A stretch of DNA of 64,000 bases from Cheilinus undulatus (Eukaryota > Chordata > Actinopteri > Labriformes > Labridae): the NCBI RefSeq assembly GCF_018320785.1, contig NC_054875.1, positions 32,369,157 through 32,433,156 on the forward strand, read 5' to 3'. The position numbers and the translations under genes are program-made. Positions 52,815 to 61,870 of this stretch are shown here, piece after piece; position 1 is the first letter of the stretch, and each line of letters starts with the position of its first letter. Below the pieces are notes generated by a model. It saw nothing but the letters and a program-made list of their open reading frames with translations. It was not told the origin of the DNA and ran no database searches.

Positions 52815-54181
52815 ATGGTGAGTGTGCTTTTCAAATTTGGTGCGTATTTACGCAACGAACATGTGTTGGAAGATCAGAAGTTGTGCATCTGCACATGTCA
52901 AGCCGTGCGTCCGAGTGTGTGTCTTTATTTTTTGTAACACTGCTGTGAGAGTGTTCTCGTTTGTTTTTCTGACCCCTGTCTTTTCTGTAGTGTCTGACCG
53001 GAAGTCTACTCCGTAATGTCCTGATGGTTCTCTTATTGACCAGCTGCTGTGGTAAACGTAGATGTAACGACACAGAAATACTCGAATCATACAAGGATAT
53101 CGTCTTGACTGAGCTGCGGTTTCTGGTGAGAGTCATTTACAGCGTTTTTGCGCTTCATTTTAGAAGAGCCACATACAGTCTACTCCAATATATCTATTTA
53201 AGCTTGAAAATGTTAATTTCCTTCCTTGGCTTGTTTGATTTGTGACTTGCCGATTTTATTTTACTGTCTTTCTGTAGTTTCAGCTTTCAGCCTATTTTAT
53301 ATTATGAATTGCACTGTATAATAATTATTAGTTTGTCATCATGTCTTCATAATTGTTGATATTGTTACCTCCATTTACTACCAAATGCATGTCTTTATAA
53401 TCAATTGCAGCAGTAAAGCTTGAACACCCTCTGACAAAGTTTCCATTTTATCCTTTTTTTCAACATTTTAATTGTAATATTATTCACTTACATGCTTATT
53501 TTCTGCAGAATTTGACTGCCTCAGCAAAGTCCTCTAAAACCAGAGACATCTGTCCCTCAGGAAAGGTAAGAACCATGACACCATGAGCACTTTCAGCACC
53601 ATGGACAGAGTAATAATGACTGATACCAGTCTAATATGTCCTGATACTGGTTTACAGTGTGTTTCGCAGGATCTTAAAATAATCATTTTAAGTGATCAGT
53701 GATGTATAACTTAGATTTTTTGGACATAATTTTTCACAGTTGAGATTTATGGACTATTTCAATGCCTTTTTAGTTTCTTCTTTTTTTTGGCTTACTGTCA
53801 TGGCAGGTGCATCACATCCTGGCTGCCATATATGGTGCGACACTGCAGATGCAGTGTCACGGGAGTTGGAAGCAGCTCTCTGACCTGGAGAAACCACTGA
53901 AGACGATGAAGGAGCTCATTTCTGACAACTGCAACCCGGATTATCTGGTAAGAAAAATGACTGCAGCAGTTTATTTTAAAAATTAAACTGATCACAATAA
54001 ATGGTTCATTGATCATTTTTCCCTGGCCTTGCTTTGCTTTCAGAGAAAGAAGACAGTCTCTTGCTCAGCAGTCCGAAAAATACGAGGAAAGAAGAGAATG
54101 AAGATCAGGTTAATCAAAGTTATTAAGTCACTAAACACTTGTTGGCAGAAATTTTTGAGTATGATGGTGCGAAGTAAATAA
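52815..54181 (+). CDS. il7: Interleukin-7-like secreted four-helix cytokine
   Basis: Coding exons: 52815-52817 (only the ATG), 52991-53125, 53509-53565, 53807-53947, 54044-54181; every intron is phase 0 and GT/AG. The 157-residue product has a hydrophobic signal peptide (about residues 1-21). The mature part has exactly six cysteines (26, 61, 82, 107, 119, 145), the number that forms three disulfides in IL-7, and N-glycosylation sites at 27 and 47. The last helix, RLIKVIKSLNTCWQKFLSMM, resembles the end of mammalian IL-7 (KTCWNKIL), and the C82 context LQMQC resembles ILLNC. The length is close to human IL-7 (177). A basic stretch (RKIRGKKRMKIR) precedes the last helix. IL-7 is made by stromal cells and supports lymphocyte survival through IL7R and the common gamma chain. 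All-phase-0 introns fit short-chain class I cytokines. Another short cytokine (TSLP- or IL-9-like) is the main alternative. Confidence 0.68.
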
Positions 54182-54526
54182 TTCTGTCATCCTCCTTTAA
54201 GCTTTCACTTCTTTCTCATAAAGACATCCGATTACCCGTGAACATGGACCCACTGTGTTTTGGTAGCTGTCTCAAATCCAATCACTCTATTATGGTTTAC
54301 CTTTGTTGAGTTCTCATTATTTTTGTCTTAAAAAATAACACTTTGCATGTCAAGCAGGATTGCTTCTTGTGTAACATTCTCCTAGTAACCACAGATAAGC
54401 TAATAATGTCTGCATTCAAATACTTTAAGATTGAATGTGTTGTCAGAAATCACGTTTCTTGAGCCGTATGTCAGCATACCCATTAAAGGTTCTTATGTCA
54501 GTTACATTTTGTAGCATATGCAATGC

Positions 54527-54532
54527 AATAAA
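54527..54532 (+). terminator. il7: Poly(A) signal of the cytokine gene
   Basis: AATAAA 346 bases after the stop codon; the only canonical signal close downstream. Confidence 0.6.
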
Positions 54533-54959
54533 ACACTTTCTCTAATGTCTGATTTCTACTGATAGGAGGTTTTAGTAGCACGTTGAAAATAATCTTTATA
54601 GGTATGAGACACATTTGCATCATGAGTGAAGTTATCCATTGAGTAAGAGTTCACGCCAGTAACTTTATCTGCTCCAAAAAGACTCTTGGAACATGTCTTT
54701 AACAGTATGCATGTCTTGCTATGAGGTTGACTCTGCTTTGTTCTTGCCAGAGGACATCCACCTTGCCACAGATTATCAAGAGTTACTAAAGCCAGGCCTG
54801 CCCACAGAATTGACTGGGCCCCTGACAAGAAAGGGTCCTTGTGATTTATTAATAGTATGTTAGTATGTGTTGGATCAAAAGCATTGGTGCTATCATCCTG
54901 GCTAACAGTTACCTCATTTTAGAGCTGAAGAGTGTGTCAGGCTATTATTGGGTTCTGAT

Positions 54960-55450
54960 ACTGAAATTATTTCAGTTTTCACTTTTCACCAATTTTGTTA
55001 CTATTTACCCATTTTTGCTATTTATTAAATCTCATTCCACTGCCTATTCCACAAATTTTCACCACTTTTTCTGCCTATGTTTGCCTCAGTTAATTCATTT
55101 TTTGCCATTTTAAACCCAATTTTGAAAATTTTAACCAATTTATGCCACTTTTCAATCTTATTCCACCAACTTTTCTGCTTGTTTTCACCATTTTCAACCC
55201 ATTGTAACCACTTTCCACCTATTGTGCTATAACTCATTATTGCCACTATTAACCCTTTTACATCACTTAAACCCATTATTTTTTGCCAATTTAACTGCAT
55301 TTTACTGTGTGTTAGGCCCATTTTGGCACCATAAACCCATTTTTGTTTCTTGCCCCCCCCCCTTTTTTTTACCTGTTTTTTTTGCCACCTTTAACCAATT
55401 TTTGCCACTTTTAGCCCATTTTGTTTTTATCACTGTAAACATTTTCTACT
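54960..55450. repeat. Degenerate pyrimidine-rich minisatellite
   Basis: About 490 bp of imperfect repetition of a unit of roughly 20-24 bases, TTTTTGCCACTTTTAACCCA and variants (TTTCACCA, TTTGCCA and ACCCATTTT recur throughout). The + strand is almost free of G. It includes a C run and a T run near 55352-55381. No coding meaning is seen. Confidence 0.75.
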
Positions 55451-56225
55451 TTTAACCCCATCATAATTCTAAGAAAAGGGCACAAATTGAAGAAGGCCAC
55501 ATACTATGAAATGAATAAATAAAAAACATATCTGTTGCTTTGATTATAGTGGTTATTAGTCAGTTTGGGAAATACAAAAAAATGTTATATCTTTAAAATG
55601 GACAATGTTTATGCTGAGCACTATGCCTACCCAGTTTAACTGGGCCCCAGAAAGCTCTCCCCTTTATCCCCCTCATGGGCTGCCTTGACTGGAGCTCTGT
55701 CATATTGTAAAATATTCAACGCTTTAAGTGTTGTTAACTATATATAGACTGGGCAAATAAAGCCTCCTTTAAAATATTAAGTTTAACTCTCCATGAGTTC
55801 ATTTCACACTGTCAATTTTGCTGTGTATTTTACTTCATTAAAGAGCTGTGACTTTACCTGAACAACCCGATGGAGATCTCTTTTTCATGCAAATAAGGAA
55901 ATATCATTGTTTTACTGTACAATTCTTCAGTTGCTACTCAGAACGTAAAGTTAACTGTAAAATGAATACTTTTTACTGTTACTTATTGACCAGTAATTTT
56001 GTGAATTTTAGCTACGTATTTGTTTAACGGACTACGGAAGCTGAATGCATAAATTTTAAGAGTCATACATTTTATTATTCCAACATTTTTTAATTTAAAA
56101 ATTCCGAGTTAAAAAGGGAAAAATGAAAACTTTTATCCCATTAAGTTTTTTTTTTATACAAAGCAACACTTGCCTTCTGAAAACTCTTTAAACTTAACAT
56201 TATTTTGAAATCACTTCGAGAACAG
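55451..56225. other. Intergenic, cytokine gene to aar2
   Basis: A/T-rich, no gene or named repeat recognised. Confidence 0.45.
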
Positions 56226-56632
56226 AAGCGGAACTTATTATAGTAGCGCTGTTTCCGTCCGGAGCAGATGGTATGATGGACAGCCTCCACCAAACGATAA
56301 GCTAACGACACGATACGTCAACAACTAGCAGCAGAGGGTGAAATTGGTGAATTTCGCCTCTATTTAATAAATATTCACTCTTATTTTAAACACAGTAAGA
56401 AGGTTAATTTTCCTCATAACTGCCTCATTCATTAATTCAGACTCAAACCCGTTTTCAATGGACTTAGCCAAGTAGCATCACTCGACGACAGGTCAGTCAT
56501 GCGGCTTTTTACGAGATTCTGCCGTGTGTTTCTAACTTGAAAATTCTCACTGTAGGCTTTATTTAGGCTCCGTATTGCCCTGTGTTTGTTATTAAATAAT
56601 CTTAACATAAAAAGGCAATCGTCAGAGCTGGC
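56226..56632 (+). promoter_or_regulatory. aar2: aar2 promoter and 5' leader
   Basis: G/C content rises near 56230-56340 (GCGCTGTTTCCGTCCGGAGC), a likely TATA-less promoter; CCGGAGC resembles an ETS site. A good splice donor (ACAG/GTCAGT at 56492) and an AG at 56623-56625 just before the start suggest a non-coding first exon and a short leader intron, but the polypyrimidine tract is weak and this is not certain. Confidence 0.4.
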
Positions 56633-59600
56633 ATGGCCTCTTCTAGCAGCAGTGTCGACATGGATCCAGATGTGGCTCGGAGGCTCTTTGAAGAAGGAGC
56701 TACCTTGGTGCTGCTGGGGGTCCCAAGGGGTACAGAATTGGGGATCGACTGCAAGAGTTGGCAGGTGGGCCCCCGCTTCAAGGGTGTGAAGATGATCCCC
56801 CCAGGCCTGCACTTCCTCTTCTACTGCTCTGTCAACCAGCCGAGCTGTGGAGGAGAAATTGGCCCAAAGACAGGACTTTTCCTCAACCTCAAACCCAGAC
56901 AGATCATATTGGCCAACTGGGATCCCAAAGAAGAAGACCTGGACTTCAGCGCCTCCCAGAATGAGGAAGAGGTGAGCCGGGTCAGGGCCAACTTGCAAGA
57001 TCTGGACCCTTACCTTGGCCCCTATCCTTATGAGGTGATGAGAAAATGGGTGTCTCTCACTGACCGTTTGAGTGAGGAGGTGGCCAATAATCTACAACCG
57101 CTTTCAGGCAGAATATGTGCGTTTAGTGATGTAGTTCCCGAGCTCCAAATGAGACACACCAAAGACAGGGCAGAGCAGCCAAGGAATGACACATGCTGTC
57201 AGAGCATGAAAGAGGGACTCGACAGGCTCCCCAAGATGAAACAGAGGGAGGGGACGGAGCTGCGATTCTCTGTTATCCCTAAGAGGACTTACCCGCCAGG
57301 GGCTACACCAGCTGAGATCACACAGTGCAGCCTGGACCTGAGCTATGCCCTGGAGACTGTGCTGGAGAAGAATCATGAGCTGCAGCCTCTTAACCTGCTA
57401 GGTACGTATTGATATAGTGATGTAAGATTATCGAAAGAGAAAAGTGCATAACGAACAACCTACTTTCTGTGACCCCCTTTCAGGTGAGCTTCAGTTTGCC
57501 TTTGTTTGTTTCCTGATTGGAAATGTGTATGAAGGCTTTGAACACTGGAAGCGTCTCCTTGCTCTGCTGTGTCGATCAGAAGATGCGATGAGAAAGCGTA
57601 AGGACCTCTACCTAGGGCTCATCGCTGTGCTTTACCACCAGCTTGGAGAAATTCCCCCAGACTTTTTCGTTGATATCGTGTCTCAGGACAACTTCCTCAC
57701 CTCCACGCTGCAGGTAGGTGCTGTACTTCAGAAATCAGGAGACACAGGGATATTTTCATAGTCTAAATGGCATGTGTTGAGTGAAAGAGTGTAGATTTTA
57801 ACATTCCTTTAAGTCTATTTGGAAAACATGTCAGAGTAAGACATTGTGTATGAGAGTAGCGACCATAGACCCTGTTGGAGTGTAGAAATGCCTCACAAAA
57901 CAACTAATAAACTATGCAAACCATTGCTTAATTTATACTTTAAACCCTGCATTGGTGCCTAAATGGTACCTCAATCAAATAATTTAAAGTTGGAAAAATA
58001 CTGCACAGACTCCATGCCAGACTTTGACTCAGAAGTTGAACAGCTGAAATGTGTCAAAATGTAGCAGTGTATCGTGGTGTTGTCATGCCTCAGGATATCC
58101 TCACCAGTTAGAGGTATGGCATTCATCCTAATTGTACTAAAAGTAAAACGTAGATTCTATTTGAAATATACAAATATGAATGCTAAAGGACAATAATTGA
58201 CAGTTTTCTGAGAAGAGAAGGCAGAGATGGTTTAGCATTTTTGACTCAGACATTTAGTGAGTGGTAACAATAAAGTACCCAAATCTTTAGTTTTTATTAG
58301 GTTTGATGAACCTACTATTGTTATTTAATTTTATCTAACCAGGAAAACCTCATTGAGATCAATAATCTCATTTACAAGAGTGTCCTGGTCAAGAAAGGCG
58401 GCAGCACAATGAACAGAGTTACAGACATGAAATATAACAGTTATAAATACTGAACAAACAAATCCCGAATAACAGAGCTCAAAGTCACTGGTCAAAACAT
58501 CTACAACTTGAAGCATCATCCTCCAATGCCTTCAATCTACTTTTAAAAAGATTCAAAGAGACAAGCTCTCCAAGACAAAGAGTCTCCTGTAGAAGATTCA
58601 AGGCTGCAGGAGCAGCATACCTGAAACTCCTTTTACCCATTTCAGGACGGACTTTGGGAACAGAGAGCAAAAATAAATCTTGCGACTGAGTCACAGAGGG
58701 AAGACTAACTTCCCGAACTGTAATGAGTTGTAATGTGAGTTGAGTGTATCATCACATCACCGATGACTGCAGTTCTGTGACAATTTTCACTGTGACATTA
58801 TTTAAATATTAGCAGCCATCTATTGTTATTTTAAAGATCCGACCTCCAGTTTATCAGATGTATTGAGTGTAGCTGGGTGGTCCTACCTGTCCGGAATTTC
58901 CTTCTTTTGTTGGATTAACTGTCATAGCCGGGAAGGTAATCTTATCTCTGATCTTTCAGATGCTCACAGATCTGTCTTAACCTGCCTGGGAGGGAGCAAA
59001 TGAAATTGATACACATATTCCAGTCACCTTTTTAAAATGTTTCAAGAAATTATACAGCATAAAGAGGAGACGAAGACAGAAGAGAGATAAAACAAAACCA
59101 AACAATAAATTAAACAAGCAAAAAAGATGAACAGAACAAGCAAGATACAATTGCAGATTCTCACTGGATGTACAGAAGCTGATCAGTGTCTGTTAACAGG
59201 TAACTCAGATTCATGTGTTTAATTTCAGTATACAGATGTTCATGTCTGCATACAGTGCAATTTATATCTACATCTGTGTACAGCCATGGATAAAGACAAA
59301 ATTACCTCAGAACCCTGCTGCCATCAGAGTTGTCACTTTGATAAATTACATGTTGCATATCTCACCCAGTTTCCTAATTTTTCTTCAGAAATATGAAGCT
59401 GATTTGTAGTTCTCATGGTAATATTTCCCATTCCACTTATTTAATTTATAAGATCCTTCCATTCTAAGGGAATTAATTTAATATTTTTACCAGTTTTTTG
59501 TAATTGTCTTTCTTTCTTCATCTTTTCAAGTAATTTCAGGTAACTGATAGCAGGGCCTGTGAGATTTTGTTCAGAAAAAGGCCGATTCTAATATTATAGT

Positions 59601-59862
59601 TGATGTGAAAGTATAATGTGAAGATAAGTCTTTTGTTGGTCTCATCTCATACAGTCAAATATGATTTACCTTGGTTGTCCTCTTTTACCCACAGGACTTT
59701 TTCCAGTTTGCCAGTGGACCCGGTGTAGACGGAACTCTACGAAAGAGAGCGGAGAAGTTCAAAGCTCACCTGACCAAGAAGTTTCGCTGGGACTTTGACG
59801 CAGACTTAGACGACTGTGCCCCTGTGGTGGTGGACCTGCCTGAGGGTGTCACAGTGGACTGA
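56633..59862 (+). CDS. aar2: AAR2 splicing factor (U5 snRNP assembly chaperone)
   Basis: AAR2 binds PRPF8 in the cytoplasm and holds it in an immature U5 particle until it is exchanged for BRR2 on nuclear import. Coding exons: 56633-57401, 57484-57713, 59695-59862, GT/AG, in frame, 388 codons (human 384). Hallmarks: [20 protein letters not shown] and [20 protein letters not shown] in the N-terminal beta domain, [21 protein letters not shown] at its border, [31 protein letters not shown] leading into the helical C-terminal domain, then [20 protein letters not shown] and the C-terminal [19 protein letters not shown]. The start is the Met matching the human start region (MDP follows eight residues later). 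Intron 2 (2.0 kb) holds a LINE fragment. No sign of damage. Confidence 0.97.
58325..58700 (-). mobile_element. L2/CR1-like LINE 3' fragment in aar2 intron 2
   Basis: On the minus strand 58485-58694 encodes [20 protein letters not shown] and [20 protein letters not shown], the last part of ORF2. It is followed by a 3' UTR with CTTGACCAGGACACTCTTGT and the end CCTGGTTAGATAAA near 58328-58341. It belongs with the element at 7.6-8.55 kb and is antisense to aar2. Confidence 0.8.
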
Positions 59863-60242
59863 CACCCTGCTATAGACCCAGTTTACATGCAGGAAGAAAA
59901 TCTGACACTGAAGGAGAGCAGTGAAGCCACATATTAAACACATAATCTAGAAGTACTCTAAAGGCTTCAGGAAACTTGAACAACAGCAGTCAGGCTGAGG
60001 TTACAGATTTCTCCAAATGAAAACAACACTCTTAGTTTTGGTTACACCTGTATTTCTCTAACAGTGTGTTAAAGTGGCCTTTAAAACAGGTTTTGTCTTA
60101 GAAGATACTGTAAACTTCTAGTTCTGCAGTATAGATATTAATAATTGCGCTCTCTGGTGGAGGTTTTTTAAAGTACAGCAAGCAAGTTGAGTCTTGCTTT
60201 TCTGGTGCAGAATCCAAGCTGTAAATATAGACGGTAAATTAG

Positions 60243-60248
60243 AATAAA
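60243..60248 (+). terminator. aar2: Poly(A) signal candidate of aar2
   Basis: AATAAA 381 bases after the stop codon. Other AATAAA motifs occur beyond 60.5 kb, so a longer 3' UTR is possible. Confidence 0.55.
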
Positions 60249-61214
60249 ATATACAGTCAAAGGTAGAAGCACATTAAATGTCCAAATCCACCACTCATTT
60301 ATTTAAATGTAACTGCAGATGTGACATTTTCAGACACATAGGTGTTAACTGATTAATTACAGCTGCTTAGATGAAAAATAGTAAGGATTTAACTGTGACA
60401 AAATTTTCAATAAGACTATAGATGAGAATTTTTTCTCATCTATTGAAAACAAAATACTTAGTATTTTTGTGTAACCCTAATGTTGTTTTTAGTTCTCATA
60501 TGAATAAATACATAAAACTGTATGTTGATAAATCCTTGTCATTTTTCACAGTTTCAGAAATAAAATTATTGATTTCTAATTTTAAATTCCTTTTAATAAA
60601 AACACCAGGCTTCATATGTTGTCATGCTTAAACCATCTAAGCATATTTCAGAGTAATTTCTTCCTCTGCCACTAGATGGCACTGATGAACTTTTCTTGAA
60701 GATCTACAGCTTTGTGTGTCTGTGAAAGAATCTATTTCTAGTTTGACGTTCTTAAAAGTGTATTAACATCAAACACAACCACATTTGAACTCAACATATC
60801 CTTCACATGTAAAACTACAGCTTTAGAGATTCTGCAGGACTATCTCCAAAGTTGACATGTTCATGTGAAAGTGTGCAAATGAATGCAAGTTTCACTGTGT
60901 GAAAAAATGTGCCTCATGAATACTTAGACATAAGAAATCATGCAAAAGAGGACACAACATTAGAAAACAATTACAGGGGAGGAAAGGCACAAATGGTGCA
61001 TGAAAATTGATCACAATGCAAGATAAATGCTTGATGCAAAAAATTCTTTTGGGATGGGTATGGTCCTTCATGACACCAAGTTGAAGAAACAGAAAAAGAA
61101 ATCTTTCAGATTCACCTACTTGGTTCTTTAGGTGCTTTTCAATCAACATTAGGTTCAAGGAATTTGATGTTTTCTGCCTACTGTTGTCTGCATTTTTACC
61201 AGGGCCTAACATTC
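60249..61214. other. aar2 3' flank, no gene recognised
   Basis: A/T-rich. A 168-codon minus-strand open frame (61398-60892) shows no recognisable protein and partly overlaps the diverged repeat that starts near 61217; it is probably chance. Confidence 0.45.
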
Positions 61215-61216
61215 CC

Positions 61217-61870
61217 AACCTGACAAGCCAAATAGACATTGCATGAATATATTTCAGATTCATCTGGTTAAGCTCCCATAGAAAGCGTTTTGGAAGGGCA
61301 GGACTTAAAAAAAAAATTCTCAGAAGTTGACAAATGAATGTCACATTCATTACGGGCCAATCAGAGCAACAAGACAAAATAATGTAGTAGTTATGCACAG
61401 CTCAAGTATCAACCTGTGCTTGACAGCCAAACACAGTTATAGTATATGAACTGAGAAGTATGATTTGGATAAAACTTATGTAAAGGCATAACAATCGCAA
61501 ACTAGTGTTGAAGATTGTCAGGAGAAGAGCAAAAACATCTTTTCTGTCATGGAAAGCTTTCATAGTGGCTCTTTACTCTTGTTTTGATAAAAAAAAGGGG
61601 TTTCATTTTGATAAAACTGCAGCTGTGGCTACATCCAAGCTAATCATTCTACCAGCAGCCATTGTGCAGACTGGCACTGTAACACCTCCCCCTCGTAACT
61701 ACCACACTCTAATGCTGAAGCAGCTTGACAGGAGAGCAAAAACACCTTTCTGCCATGAAAAGCTTTCAATTCTTTGCTCCTTGTTTCATAAAGAAAGGCC
61801 CGTAGCTACTGCCTCATCTCCTCAGACGATTCTGATTGGCCACACCCATTTTTGGGTCCCAGAAATATGA
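61217..61870 (-). mobile_element. Diverged TAACCT-type repeat
   Basis: Starts AACCTGACAAGCCA (61217-61230), has GGGCCAATCAGAGCAAC near 61354-61370 as in the better copies, and TTTTGATAAAACTGCAGCTG near 61606-61625. The minus-strand ATG near 61664 keeps the conserved ORF start (MAAGRMISLDVATAAVLS) before a stop. The middle differs from the main family but aligns with the copy at 240-1110, so the two form a second, older subfamily. The far end is unclear. Confidence 0.55.

Noticed and set aside
53027..53029. Internal Met as the cytokine start
   Set aside because: It leaves only about nine residues of hydrophobic leader, whereas the ATG at the end of exon 1 gives a normal signal peptide in the same frame. 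It cannot be fully excluded as a second start.
52809..53136. Minus-strand frames of 80-101 codons over the cytokine exons 1-2
   Set aside because: Antisense shadow with no family resemblance; the + strand has an ordered set of five in-frame exons, six cysteines and a poly(A) signal.
56432..56998. 188-codon minus-strand frame over the aar2 start
   Set aside because: It is the antisense shadow of the first aar2 coding exon, which matches AAR2 along its full length.
60892..61398. 168-codon minus-strand open frame downstream of aar2
   Set aside because: No recognisable domain, and it overlaps a diverged mobile repeat; no splice signals or promoter.
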